Shown here: positions 34,232 through 42,791 of the stretch, one piece after another
How the letters are laid out: each line of letters starts with the position of its first letter
Position numbering within the stretch: position 1 is the first letter of the stretch
NCBI RefSeq assembly: GCF_010686765.1
Contig: NZ_JAAGWF010000012.1
Coordinates: 207,406 to 271,405, forward strand
Direction: 5' to 3'
DNA from: Geodermatophilus sabuli
GTDB lineage: Bacteria; Actinomycetota; Actinomycetes; Mycobacteriales; Geodermatophilaceae
Length of the DNA: 64,000 nt
The notes under the pieces: model-generated
The model's database searches: none
Told to the model about the DNA's origin: nothing
The model's input: the letters and a program-made list of their open reading frames with translations, nothing else
Program-made: the position numbers and the translations under genes

Positions 34232-36315
34232 CCACAGCAGTGTTCGAGAACGAGGTCGTCACGGCGGCGAAGGTGCGCTTCCTGACCCTGCCCGGGCTCT
34301 CCGGCGAGTTCGCCCTGATCACGATCGACAACGGCCACGACCACACCCGGCCGTCGACGTTCGGGCCGGGCGGGCTGGCGTCGCTGGACGCCGCCCTGGA
34401 CGAGATCGCCGCCCGCTCCCCCGCCCCCGTGGCGATCGGCGTGACCGGCAAGCCGTTCGTCTTCGCCGTCGGCGCCGACCTGTCCGGCGTCCCGGCCATC
34501 ATCGACGCCGCCATGGCCCGGGAGATCGCCGAGACCGGGCACCGGGTGTTCCGCCGGCTCAAGGACGCGCCGGTCCCGACGTTCGCCTTCGTGAACGGCG
34601 TCGCGCTCGGCGGCGGCCTGGAGCTGGCGCTGCACTGCCGGTACCGGACGATCGCGTCGACGGCGACGGTCGCCTTCCCCGAGGTCTTCCTCGGCCTGGT
34701 CCCCGGCTGGGGCGGCACCCAGCTGCTGCCGAACCTGATCGGCATCGACCCGGCCGTCACGGTCGTCGTCGAGAACGCGCTGGCGCAGAACAGGATGACG
34801 CCCGCGCCGAAGGCCGCGAAGCTGGGCATCGCCGACGCCGTCCTGGAGCCGGCCGACTTCCTGGAGCGGTCGCTCGAGTGGGCCGTCGGCGTCCTCGACG
34901 GGTCCGTCACGGTCCCGCGTCCCGACGTCGATCCCGCGGCCTGGGACGAGTCGATCGAGCGGGCCCGCGCGATCGTGGCCGGCCGCACGCGCAACGCGTC
35001 GCCGGGCGCCGTCCGGGCCGTGGAACTGCTCGACCTGGCTCGCAACGGCGTCGACGGCGAGGCGTTCACGGCGGGCACCGCGGCCGAGGACGACGCACTG
35101 ACCGACCTGCTGATGAGCGACCCCCTGCGGGCCTCGCTGTACTCGTTCGACCTGGTCAACAAGCGGGCCAAGCGGCCGGCGGGTGCGCCGGACCGGTCAC
35201 TGGCCCGCACGGTCACCAAGGTCGGCGTCGTCGGCGCGGGTCTCATGGCCTCGCAGCTGGCGATGCTGTTCGTGCGGCAGCTGACGGTGCCGGTCGTGCT
35301 GACCGACGTCGACCAGGCGCGCGTGGACAAGGGCGTGGCCTACGTGCACGGCGAGCTGGACGAGCTGGCCCTGCGCGGCAGGCTGAACCGGGACGAGCTC
35401 AACCGGCTCAAGGGCCTGGTCACCGGCTCGCTGTCCAAGGGCGCCTTCGCCGACGCCGACCTCGTCATCGAGGCCGTCTTCGAGGAGATGTCGGTCAAGC
35501 AGCAGGTGTTCGCCGAGGTCGAAGCGGTCGTGTCCGAGACGTGCGTGCTGGCGACCAACACCTCGGCTCTGTCGGTCACCGAGATGGCGTCGAAGCTCGA
35601 GCACCCGGAGCGGGTCGTCGGCATGCACTTCTTCAACCCGGTCGCGGTCCTGCCGCTGCTCGAGGTGGTGCGCGCCGAGCGGACCGACGACGCCACGCTG
35701 GCCACCGCGTTCTCGGTCGGCAGGTCCCTGAAGAAGTCGTGCGTCCTGGTCGCGGACGCCCCCGCGTTCGTGGTCAACCGGCTGCTCACCCGCTTCCTCG
35801 GCGAGGTCACCGCCTCGGTGGAGCAGGGCACCCCGGTGGCGGTGGCCGACCGGGCGCTCGATCCGCTCGGCCTGCCGATGACGCCCTTCGAGCTGCTCAC
35901 TCTCGTCGGCCCCCCGGTGGCGCTGCACGTCGCGGAGCGCATGCACGAGGCCTTCCCCGACCGCTTCTCCGTCGGCGTGGGGCTCAGGAAGATGGTCGAG
36001 CTCGGCAAGTCGTCGGTGTACAGCGAGCCGGGCGTCGTCGACCCCGAGCTCGCGGGCATCGACGCCGGCGACTCCCCGCTCACCGAGGAGCAGGTGCGCG
36101 AGCGCGCCGTCGAGGCGCTGGCGCAGGAGATCCGGCTGATGCTGGACGAGGGCGTCGTGCAGGCCGTGCAGGACATCGACCTGTGCATGCTGCTGGGCGC
36201 CGGGTGGCCGTTCTGGCTGGGCGGCATCTCCGCCCACCTGGACCGAGCAGGCGTCTCCGAGCAGGTCACCGGCGAGCGGTTCCTGCCGAAGGGCGTGGCC
36301 TCGCTGCCCGCCTGA
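34228..36315 (+). CDS. fadB: Multifunctional enoyl-CoA hydratase/3-hydroxyacyl-CoA dehydrogenase
   Basis: A 695-residue fatty-acid oxidation alpha subunit. The N-terminal crotonase domain (about 1-200) has FAVGADLSGV, NGVALGGGLELAL and PEVFLGLVPGWGG with the catalytic glutamates. The NAD-binding domain from about 330 has VGVVGAGLMASQLAML, TNTSALSVTEMA and HFFNPVAVLPLLE. Two C-terminal dehydrogenase helical domains follow. It hydrates enoyl-CoA and oxidises the hydroxy product, handing it to the coupled thiolase. The GTG at 34228 overlaps the fadA stop. A strong hairpin follows. Confidence 0.95.
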   Translation: MTTAVFENEVVTAAKVRFLTLPGLSGEFALITIDNGHDHTRPSTFGPGGLASLDAALDEIAARSPAPVAIGVTGKPFVFAVGADLSGVPAIIDAAMAREIAETGHRVFRRLKDAPVPTFAFVNGVALGGGLELALHCRYRTIASTATVAFPEVFLGLVPGWGGTQLLPNLIGIDPAVTVVVENALAQNRMTPAPKAAKLGIADAVLEPADFLERSLEWAVGVLDGSVTVPRPDVDPAAWDESIERARAIVAGRTRNASPGAVRAVELLDLARNGVDGEAFTAGTAAEDDALTDLLMSDPLRASLYSFDLVNKRAKRPAGAPDRSLARTVTKVGVVGAGLMASQLAMLFVRQLTVPVVLTDVDQARVDKGVAYVHGELDELALRGRLNRDELNRLKGLVTGSLSKGAFADADLVIEAVFEEMSVKQQVFAEVEAVVSETCVLATNTSALSVTEMASKLEHPERVVGMHFFNPVAVLPLLEVVRAERTDDATLATAFSVGRSLKKSCVLVADAPAFVVNRLLTRFLGEVTASVEQGTPVAVADRALDPLGLPMTPFELLTLVGPPVALHVAERMHEAFPDRFSVGVGLRKMVELGKSSVYSEPGVVDPELAGIDAGDSPLTEEQVRERAVEALAQEIRLMLDEGVVQAVQDIDLCMLLGAGWPFWLGGISAHLDRAGVSEQVTGERFLPKGVASLPA

Positions 36316-36326
36316 CCGAGAGCCCG

Positions 36327-36364
36327 ACGGCCCGGCCCCCTCAGCGTCGAGGGAGCCGGGCCGT
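36327..36364 (+). terminator. Terminator after fadB
   Basis: A 15-bp stem (ACGGCCCGGCCCCCT with AGGGAGCCGGGCCGT, one mismatch) with an 8-nt loop, 11 bp after the fadB stop. Confidence 0.8.
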
Positions 36365-36485
36365 CGTCGTTCGGTCGCCGACCGATCAGCCGCCTGAGCT
36401 CGGCGAGGCGATCCGCGGCCCTCCCCGGTCGTCGAGGTGGAGTTCGGACCTCCCCCGTGGTGATCCCTCCTCGAATGCGCGCGGG

Positions 36486-37028
36486 TCAACCGGCGAAGCC
36501 GGAACCGGTCTCCAGCAGGGACTTGAGATCGCTGAGCACCCAGTCCCAGCCGCCGCCGCCGGGCGCGCCGAGCTCCTCGGAGCCACGGACCAGCGCGTCC
36601 AGCGCGGGCATGCCGCCGACCTCGTGGGTGACGGTGAGCCGGCAGACGCCGTCCGGGCCGGGGCCGGCGATGTCGTAGGTGAGCCGACTGAAGCCCTCGG
36701 CCGCCGTGGTGGGGTCCATGAGCATCCGCCAGGTCTGCACCAGCTCGTGCGGCGGCTCGGCCACGATCACCTCGCCGTCGACGATGACCTCCGGCGGCGG
36801 CGGGTAGCCCATCTCGGCCGATGCCTGCTTCATGCCCTCCGAGGCGAAGGAGCGGTAGGAACCGCCCGGGCTCAGGTCGTACTCAGCTGCGGCGCCGTAC
36901 CCGTACCGGCCGTTCCACTCCGGGTCGATGATCGCCTGCCAGATCCGCTCCGGCTCGGCCTTGATGAAGATGCGGTGCACCTGGACCGTCGTGGCCCGCT
37001 CGGCCGGCACCGTCTCGGTGCTCGTCAT
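36486..37028 (-). CDS. SRPBCC (AHSA1-like) protein
   Basis: A 180-residue AHSA1/SRPBCC-type protein, with VHRIFIKAEPERIWQAIIDPEW at the N-terminus, DLSPGGSYRSFASEG, a strand pair VIVDGEVIVAEPPHELVQTW and a long terminal helix (WDWVLSDLKSLLETG). Such proteins are commonly encoded right after an ArsR-type repressor, as here, and often respond to the same signal. The ATG at 37028 overlaps the (restored) stop of the ArsR gene by 4 bp. The ligand is unknown. Confidence 0.88.
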   Translation of the reverse strand: MTSTETVPAERATTVQVHRIFIKAEPERIWQAIIDPEWNGRYGYGAAAEYDLSPGGSYRSFASEGMKQASAEMGYPPPPEVIVDGEVIVAEPPHELVQTWRMLMDPTTAAEGFSRLTYDIAGPGPDGVCRLTVTHEVGGMPALDALVRGSEELGAPGGGGWDWVLSDLKSLLETGSGFAG

Positions 37029-37343
37029 GGTCGCTCCTCCAGCTCGTTCGTGAGGTCGATGAGCGCCGTGACCTGGCGCTCCGTGTACTCGTCGATCCAC
37101 CGGTCGTGGACCAGGCGGATGGGCACCGGGTTCAGGAAGTGCAACCTTCTCCCGGTCGGACCTACGCGAGACGACCAGGTCGGCCGCCTCGAGCACGCGC
37201 AGGTGCTTCATCACGCCGTAGCGCGTCATCTCCACCGCCGACTCGAGCTCGGTGAGCGTCTGCCCGTCACGGGCGAACAGCCGGTCGAGCAGGAGCCGGC
37301 GGGTCGGGTCGGCGAGCGCCTTGAACACGCGGTCGTCGTCCAT
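37025..37343 (-). pseudogene. ArsR-family regulator with a one-base insertion
   Basis: The N-terminal two thirds form an intact ArsR winged helix (FKALADPTRRLLLDRLFARD, MTRYGVMKHLRVLEAADLVV). After SDREK the frame slips: removing one base of the A pair at 37143-37144 restores HFLNPVPIRLVHDRWIDEYT and a natural end (LIDLTNELEERP) whose stop overlaps the SRPBCC start by 4 bp. The 319-bp length is one base more than a multiple of three. As written, the regulator reads through in frame into the SRPBCC gene, giving an artificial 292-residue fusion. A sequencing error or a genuine mutation would both fit. Confidence 0.85.
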
Positions 37344-37561
37344 GCGGCGAAGACAGGTGACCAAGAAGTCACACGTCGACGGCGACCGGGCCGACGACGT
37401 GACGGACGTCCGTCACGCCGTGTGGAGGGTCGCCACCGGGGCGCGCGAACGGCTCAGCGAGGCAGGGCGACGACGCGCGGCCGCAGATCCCGCCGGTGCT
37501 CAGCCCGTGCGCGTGCCCGTTCCCACCCCGAGACCGCGGAGGTGCCGCGGACGGAGCTCCG

Positions 37562-39478
37562 CTACTGCTGCGCGCCGTCCACCGGCGCCGGCACCGAGGC
37601 CTCGGCACGCTCGGCCAGCCGCGCGGCCCACTCGGCGATGCGCCGGGCGACGTCCTGCTCGGTGAGACCGACGTCGGCGAGCACCTGCCCCCGGCTGCCG
37701 TGGTCGAGGAAGGCCTGCGGCAGTCCCAGCGTGCGGACCGGGACGTCGTGTCCCCCGTCCTGCAGCGCCTGGGTCAGCGTGGTGCCCACACCCCCGGCCC
37801 GGCCGCCGTCCTCCACGGTGACCACCAGACGGTGCCCGGCGGCGAGGTCGACCAGCTCGGGGGCGACCGGCAGCACCCAGCGCGGATCGACGACGGTCAC
37901 CTCGATGCCGTGGTCGGCGGCCCGCTCGGCAGCGGCCAGGCACAGCGGCACCATCGACCCGACGGCGACCAGCAGCACCTCCGCGGACGCGCCGCGGCGC
38001 AGCACGTCGACCGGCCCCCGGCGCTCCAGCGCCGGGAGGTCGACCGGCGGTGCCCCCTTCGGGAAGCGCAGCACGGTCGGCCCGTCGGTGACGGCGACCG
38101 CCTCGCGCAGCGCCTCACGGAGGGTGGACTCGTCCCGGGGGGCGGCCAGCCGCAGCCCCGGGACGACCGAGAGGATCGACATGTCCCACATGCCGTTGTG
38201 CGAGGCGCCGTCGGTGCCGGTCACGCCGGCCCGGTCGAGGACGACCGTCACCGGCTGGCGGTGCAGCGCGACGTCCATGAGCAGCTGGTCGAACGCCCGG
38301 TTGAGGAAGGTCGAGTAGACCGCGACCACCGGGTGCAGGCCGCCCATGGCCAGCCCCGCGGCCGAGGTCAGCGCGTGCTGCTCGGCGATGCCGACGTCGA
38401 AGGTGCGCTCGGGGAAGCGCTCGGCGAACGGCGCCAGGCCGGTCGGGTGCAGCATCGCCGCCGTGATGGCCACGACGTCCGAGCGCTCCGTGCCGATCCG
38501 CACCAGCTCGTCGGAGAAGGCGGCCGTCCAGTCGCGGGCGGCGGCGGCACTGGCCCCGCTGTCGGGGTCGAAGACGCCGGTGGCGTGCCAGGCGTCGATC
38601 TGGTCGGTCTCCGCCGGCGGGTAGCCGAAGCCCTTGGTGGTGACGGCGTGCACGATCACCGGCCCGCCGAAGGACCGTGCCCGGCGCAGCGCGGACTCCA
38701 TCACCTCGGCGTCGTGGCCGTCGACGGGTCCGACGTACTTCATGCCGAGGTCCTCGAACATGCCCTGCGGGGAGAGGACGTCCTTGAGGCCCTTCTTGAT
38801 CGCGTGCAGCGCGTCGTAGAGGGCCGAGCCGAGGACCGGCGCGCGGTGCAGCGCCTGCCGCACCTGCAGCAGCGCCTGCTCGTACCCCGGCCGCAGCCGC
38901 AGCGTCGCCAGCGCGTCGGCGACCCCGCCGATCGTGGGCGAGTAGGACCGGCCGTTGTCGTTGACCACGATGACGACGGGGCGGTCCTGCGCCGCGGCGA
39001 TGTTGTTCAGCGCCTCCCAGGCCATGCCGCCGGTCAGTGCGCCGTCGCCGATGACGGCGACCACCGGGCGGGAATCGCCGCGGACCGCGAAGGCCTTGGC
39101 CAGCCCGTCGGCGTAGGACAGCGAGGTGGAGGCGTGGCTGTTCTCGACCCAGTCGTGCTCGCTCTCCGCCCGGCTCGGGTACCCGGAGAGCCCGCCGCGC
39201 TGGCGCAGCCGCTCGAAGCCCTCGACCCGGCCGGTGAGCATCTTGTGCACGTAGCTCTGGTGCCCGGTGTCGAAGACGATCGGCTCGCGCGGGGAGTCGA
39301 AGACCCGGTGCAGGGCGATGGTCAGCTCCACCGCGCCGAGGTTCGGGCCCAGGTGCCCACCGGTCCTGGCGATGCTGGTGACCAGCGCGTCGCGGATCTC
39401 CGCGGCCAGCACCGGGACCTGGTCGGCGGGCAGTGCCCGGAGGTCGGCGGGGGTGCGGAGGGAGCGCAGGAGCGACAC
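37562..39478 (-). CDS. dxs: 1-deoxy-D-xylulose-5-phosphate synthase
   Basis: A 638-residue thiamine-diphosphate enzyme that condenses pyruvate and glyceraldehyde-3-phosphate in the first step of the MEP isoprenoid pathway. It has [34 protein letters not shown], the ThDP motif [16 protein letters not shown], and the transketolase central [18 protein letters not shown]. The C-terminal domain is complete. GTG 39478 gives the normal length and begins just before [14 protein letters not shown]; an ATG at 39541 would add 21 unlike residues. Its neighbourhood matches Mycobacterium (rnd, dxs). Confidence 0.96.
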   Translation of the reverse strand: MSLLRSLRTPADLRALPADQVPVLAAEIRDALVTSIARTGGHLGPNLGAVELTIALHRVFDSPREPIVFDTGHQSYVHKMLTGRVEGFERLRQRGGLSGYPSRAESEHDWVENSHASTSLSYADGLAKAFAVRGDSRPVVAVIGDGALTGGMAWEALNNIAAAQDRPVVIVVNDNGRSYSPTIGGVADALATLRLRPGYEQALLQVRQALHRAPVLGSALYDALHAIKKGLKDVLSPQGMFEDLGMKYVGPVDGHDAEVMESALRRARSFGGPVIVHAVTTKGFGYPPAETDQIDAWHATGVFDPDSGASAAAARDWTAAFSDELVRIGTERSDVVAITAAMLHPTGLAPFAERFPERTFDVGIAEQHALTSAAGLAMGGLHPVVAVYSTFLNRAFDQLLMDVALHRQPVTVVLDRAGVTGTDGASHNGMWDMSILSVVPGLRLAAPRDESTLREALREAVAVTDGPTVLRFPKGAPPVDLPALERRGPVDVLRRGASAEVLLVAVGSMVPLCLAAAERAADHGIEVTVVDPRWVLPVAPELVDLAAGHRLVVTVEDGGRAGGVGTTLTQALQDGGHDVPVRTLGLPQAFLDHGSRGQVLADVGLTEQDVARRIAEWAARLAERAEASVPAPVDGAQQ

Positions 39479-39540
39479 GAGGAGGTGGCGTCCTCTCTTG
39501 TCGGCGGCAGGTGCGCAGCGACCCAGGAGGCCGCCGATCA

Positions 39541-39546
39541 ACTGTA
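39541..39546 (-). promoter_or_regulatory. Possible -10 box of dxs
   Basis: On the minus strand TACAGT lies about 63 nt before the dxs GTG. A matching -35 is not convincing, so this is a weak call. Confidence 0.3.
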
Positions 39547-39641
39547 GACGCGGTTTCCCCGGTCTTCCGGTCGAGCGGCGGACGTGGATGCAGGCTCACA
39601 GCGCCGTCGCCCGCGCCCGGCCCACCGCGGGTGGACGGCGG

Positions 39642-40010
39642 TCACAACCGCGGCACCCAGCGCTCGCCGCGCAGTGCGCCGGCGACGACCTCGACCCCCC
39701 GGGCAGCCGAGACCAGCCGGGTGCCCTCGCGCTCGTAGGCGTTGACCGCGGCCTCCATCGCGTCCGCGGGCAGGTCGTCGGCGAGCTCGACGCGCACGGT
39801 GCGCCACCCGGCGCGGGCGGCCTCGAGTCCGGCGGTCACGTGGTCCCGCGCGAACCGCGCCAGCAGCACGGGGTAGCGGCGCAGCACCTCGTGCGCGCGG
39901 TAGTCCGGCGGGACGAGGTCGAACAACCACGCGACGGCGGTCTGCTCCCAGTCCGGCGCCCCGGGGGGGCGCACCGCGTCGGGCCAGCCCGGCGGCAGGG
40001 TCGCGTCCAC
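39642..40010 (-). CDS. Hypothetical protein
   Basis: A 122-residue helical protein: WEQTAVAWLFDLVPPDYRAH, LRRYPVLLARFARDHVTAGL, RTVRVELADDLP, NAYEREGTRLVSAAR. No known domain was recognised, but the layout is coherent and codon bias is strong throughout. The GTG at 40010 gives a natural N-terminus; the upstream region lacks a strong ribosome site. It lies downstream of, and probably in the same direction as, the small protein at 40070-40300. Confidence 0.6.
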   Translation of the reverse strand: MDATLPPGWPDAVRPPGAPDWEQTAVAWLFDLVPPDYRAHEVLRRYPVLLARFARDHVTAGLEAARAGWRTVRVELADDLPADAMEAAVNAYEREGTRLVSAARGVEVVAGALRGERWVPRL

Positions 40011-40069
40011 CCGACCAGTGTGCCGTACCGGTCGAACACGCGTTCGATCGACGCGCGCCCGGGTCGTCG

Positions 40070-40300
40070 TCAGGCCGACGACGGCCGCTTGAGCCAGAAC
40101 TGCTCGAAGCCCCACGTCCCGGCGCCGCTCGAGTGGTAGCTGACCAGCTCCCACCCCTCGGCGCCCAGCCGGTTGAGCACCGAGCTGGTGTCGCCGGCCT
40201 GCCGCTCCGACGCCCCGCCGGGGAGCTTGACGCTCACCCCTGCGCGCTGCGACTCCGCGTCGTTGGCCGTGATGACCGAGGCGTACTCCCAGGTGGTCAC
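40070..40300 (-). CDS. Small DUF4177-like protein
   Basis: A 76-residue protein beginning TTWEYASVITANDAE and containing LNRLGAEGWELVSYHSSG and GFEQFWLKRP. The WEY start and the GAEGWELV motif are characteristic of small DUF4177-type proteins of unknown function. The GTG at 40300 lies 7 nt after a TACCGT -10 box, so the mRNA is probably leaderless and the start is well supported. Confidence 0.75.
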   Translation of the reverse strand: MTTWEYASVITANDAESQRAGVSVKLPGGASERQAGDTSSVLNRLGAEGWELVSYHSSGAGTWGFEQFWLKRPSSA

Positions 40301-40307
40301 GGGATGC

Positions 40308-40313
40308 ACGGTA
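40308..40313 (-). promoter_or_regulatory. -10 box of the DUF4177-like gene (leaderless)
   Basis: On the minus strand TACCGT ends 7 nt before the GTG at 40300, with no ribosome site. Confidence 0.6.
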
Positions 40314-40364
40314 GCCGGTCCACCGCGGGCCGACGCGCCGGCCGTCACATCTCGACCCGGACCC

Positions 40365-40396
40365 TTCCGTCACCGGACGTCTCCGGCTACGGTGAC
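40365..40396 (+). promoter_or_regulatory. Possible promoter with inverted repeat before the secreted barrel protein
   Basis: TTCCGT (40365-40370) and TACGGT (40388-40393) are 17 bp apart and could serve as -35/-10. GTCACCG (40369-40375) and CGGTGAC (40390-40396) form an inverted repeat that overlaps both boxes. The arrangement would allow operator control. This is inference from spacing and symmetry. Confidence 0.4.
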
Positions 40397-40489
40397 TCCG
40401 CGCGCTGAGCCGACTCCACTCCGTGTCTGCCCTCTGGTCCCCCGGGCCGCGCCGTCTTCCCGCCCTGCCGCTTCCCGAGGGGACCCTGC

Positions 40490-41464
40490 ATGAGCCGCGC
40501 GTCCACATCCCGCTCCCGCCGCCCGGTACGGGGTCACTCGCGGGTGGCGACCGCCGTCCTCGGGGTGCTGTCGGTGGCCGGCATGGCCGCCGGCCTGGGC
40601 GCCGTCGCGCTCGACGGCCGGTCCGCGGCCGCGTCGGCGACCGAGGTGGCGACCGCGGCCGACGAGGTGGCCGGCGCGACCCCGTCGCGGGCCGCCGGCA
40701 TCGGGGACGCCTCGCGCCTCGCCGCGACCGCTGCTCCGACGCCGAGCGCGACCGCCTCGGCCACGCCGCCGCCGTCGGAGGAGCCGGCGCCCTCCCCGGC
40801 CGCACCGCCGGCGACGACCGAGGCCCCGGTGGTGGCCGCGGCTCCGCGCAGCACCACCGCGCCGCCGCCGGCCCCCGCGCCGGGGCCGGCCCCCGCACCG
40901 GCTCCCGCCCCCGCTCCCGCTCCCGCCCCGAAGCCCCCGGCGCCGGCACCGCCGCCCGCGGCGCCCGTTGCGGCGGCCGCGCCCGCGCCGTCCGCGGGCG
41001 AGCGGCAGATCCAGGCCTACCTCACCGGCTACTCCTGGTTCGACAACACCCCCGCGGGCAGCCCGGGGATCTCGCACCCGCAGGTGCACCGGCAGGCGGC
41101 GGGGACCGGTACGTACGCCGACCCCATCACCGTCGCGGTCGGGCACTCCAAGGCCGGTGGCCAGCACACCCTCGACTGGCCGGCGGGCACGCGCTTCTAC
41201 GTGCCCGCGCTGAGCCGGTACCTGATCGTCGAGGACACCTGTGGCGACGGGGCCGCTCCGCAGAACGGGGCCTGCCACACCGGCTACCCCTCGTCGGCGT
41301 CCACCTGGCTGGACGTCTGGGTGGACGGCCGCGACGGCGGCGAGAGCGCGGCCGACGCCTGCATGGGCCGGCTGACCGGCGTGCGCCCGGTGCTCGTCGA
41401 CCCGGGGCCCGGGCACCCGGTGACGGCCGGCCCCATCGCGTCCGGCGGGGGCTGCGCGGCCTGA
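40490..41464 (+). CDS. Secreted double-psi beta-barrel protein with Pro-Ala linker
   Basis: A 324-residue exported protein. The N-terminus has basic residues and a hydrophobic segment (VATAVLGVLSVAGMAAGLGA) as a signal peptide or anchor. A long Ala/Pro/Thr linker with (AP) repeats follows (about 80-165), and then a compact C-terminal domain: YLTGYSWFDNTPAGSPGIS, GTGTYADPITVAVGHS, FYVPALSRYLIVEDTCGD. The latter resembles RlpA/expansin-like double-psi barrels seen in wall-acting proteins. Paired cysteines (DTCGDG, GACHTG) suggest a disulfide. The ATG follows GAGGGGA. The exact activity is unknown. Confidence 0.75.
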   Translation: MSRASTSRSRRPVRGHSRVATAVLGVLSVAGMAAGLGAVALDGRSAAASATEVATAADEVAGATPSRAAGIGDASRLAATAAPTPSATASATPPPSEEPAPSPAAPPATTEAPVVAAAPRSTTAPPPAPAPGPAPAPAPAPAPAPAPKPPAPAPPPAAPVAAAAPAPSAGERQIQAYLTGYSWFDNTPAGSPGISHPQVHRQAAGTGTYADPITVAVGHSKAGGQHTLDWPAGTRFYVPALSRYLIVEDTCGDGAAPQNGACHTGYPSSASTWLDVWVDGRDGGESAADACMGRLTGVRPVLVDPGPGHPVTAGPIASGGGCAA

Positions 41465-41483
41465 TCCGCGCACCCCGGCCGGG

Positions 41484-42791
41484 TCAGGCGGGGACCAGCA
41501 GCGCGACGCACTCCACGTGGTGGGTCATGGGGAAGGCGTCGAAGCCCCGGAGCGCCTCCAGCCGGTAGCCGGCGGACCCGAAGGCGGCGACGTCCCGGGC
41601 GAGGGACGCCGGGTCGCAGGCCACGTAGACGACGGCCCGGGGGCCCGCGCCGGCCAGGACCCGGCTGACGGCGGGCCCGGCCCCGGCCCGCGGCGGGTCG
41701 AGGACGACGACGTCGGGGGCCGCCCCCAACTCGGCCAGCAGTCCGGTCAGCCCGTCGGCGTCCACCTCGCCCTGCCAGACCTCGGCCTGGGGCAGCCCGG
41801 CCAGGTTCGCCTCGGCCGCCGCACAGGCGCCGGGGTCGGCCTCGACGCAGACCACCCGGCCGTCCGTGCCGACCGACGGCGCCAGCGCGCCACCGAAGAG
41901 CCCGGCACCGGCGTAGAGGTCGAGCACGCTCTCGCCCGGCCGTACCGCCGCGAACGCCTCGACCGCGCCGACGAGCGCGTCGGCCGCCGCCGGGTGCACC
42001 TGCCAGAACCCGGTCCCCTCGACCTCCCAGTCCCGGCCGCCGGCCCGCCGCTCGGCGCGCACCGCCGGCTCCTGCGGGACGTCGCCGCCCGGACGCAGCA
42101 CCCGGGTGGACGTCGGGTGCCCGCGGCGGTCGAGCCGCGTCGTGGTGACCGCGCCGGTCGCGTCCACCGAGACGTCGACCGCCCCGGCCCCCGGCCAGCG
42201 CCGCCCGAGCACCGCGGTCGCGGCGGTCTCCAGGGTGATCGGGCAGTCGTCGAGGACCTCCAGGTCGTGCGAGCGGTGCCGGCGCAGGCCGGCCGCGCCG
42301 GACCGGTCGACGGCGAACCGCGCCCGCGACCGCCAGCGCAGCGGCCCGCCGGGCAGCTCCGCCACCTCGACGTCCACGTCGAGTCCCGCGAGCCGGGACA
42401 GCTGCTCGTGGACCACCGCGGCCTTGAGCCGGCGCTGCGCGGCCGGGTCGACGTGCTGCCAGTCGCAGCCGCCGCAGCGACCCGGCCCGCTGTACGGGCA
42501 GGGTCGCTGCACGCGATCGGGCGAGGCGTCCAGGACGCGGACGGCGTCGGCACGGCAGAATCCCGGCTGGCGGTCCTCGGTCACCCGCACGACCACCCGC
42601 TCACCGGGCAGGGCGTGCCGGACGAACACCACGCGGCCCTCGTGACGGGCGACGCAGTGCCCGCCGTGCGCGACCGGGCCGACGGTCACCTCGAACTCCG
42701 ACCCGGTCCACCCACCCCCGCGGTCCGGCCGCCCGCCAGGGCCCCGCGGCGAGCCTGCGCGGCGCGGGGGGAAGGGCGGTCCGTCAGCCAT
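41484..42791 (-). CDS. 23S rRNA/tRNA (uracil-5)-methyltransferase family protein (TrmA/RlmD type)
   Basis: A 435-residue SAM-dependent RNA m5U methyltransferase. An N-terminal TRAM-like barrel (EVTVGPVAHGGHCVARHEGR) is followed by a [4Fe-4S] cluster motif CPYSGPGRCGGCDW. The SAM site has VLDLYAGAGLFGGAL, DPPRAGAG, and the nucleophilic cysteine in YVACDPASLARDV. The target base is not predictable. The ATG at 42791 overlaps the stop of the upstream permease by 8 bp, so both are co-transcribed, as in the Rv2689c/Rv2690c pair. Confidence 0.92.
   Translation of the reverse strand: MADGPPFPPRRAGSPRGPGGRPDRGGGWTGSEFEVTVGPVAHGGHCVARHEGRVVFVRHALPGERVVVRVTEDRQPGFCRADAVRVLDASPDRVQRPCPYSGPGRCGGCDWQHVDPAAQRRLKAAVVHEQLSRLAGLDVDVEVAELPGGPLRWRSRARFAVDRSGAAGLRRHRSHDLEVLDDCPITLETAATAVLGRRWPGAGAVDVSVDATGAVTTTRLDRRGHPTSTRVLRPGGDVPQEPAVRAERRAGGRDWEVEGTGFWQVHPAAADALVGAVEAFAAVRPGESVLDLYAGAGLFGGALAPSVGTDGRVVCVEADPGACAAAEANLAGLPQAEVWQGEVDADGLTGLLAELGAAPDVVVLDPPRAGAGPAVSRVLAGAGPRAVVYVACDPASLARDVAAFGSAGYRLEALRGFDAFPMTHHVECVALLVPA

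Noticed and set aside
36486..37364. A single 292-residue ArsR-SRPBCC fusion protein
   Set aside because: The linker segment is nonsense in that frame, while deleting one base restores a standard ArsR C-terminus with a 4-bp stop/start overlap.
40380..40489. A c-di-AMP (ydaO-type) riboswitch before the secreted barrel gene
   Set aside because: The context (wall-related exported protein) suggested it, but the conserved riboswitch core motifs are absent from the 90-nt leader.
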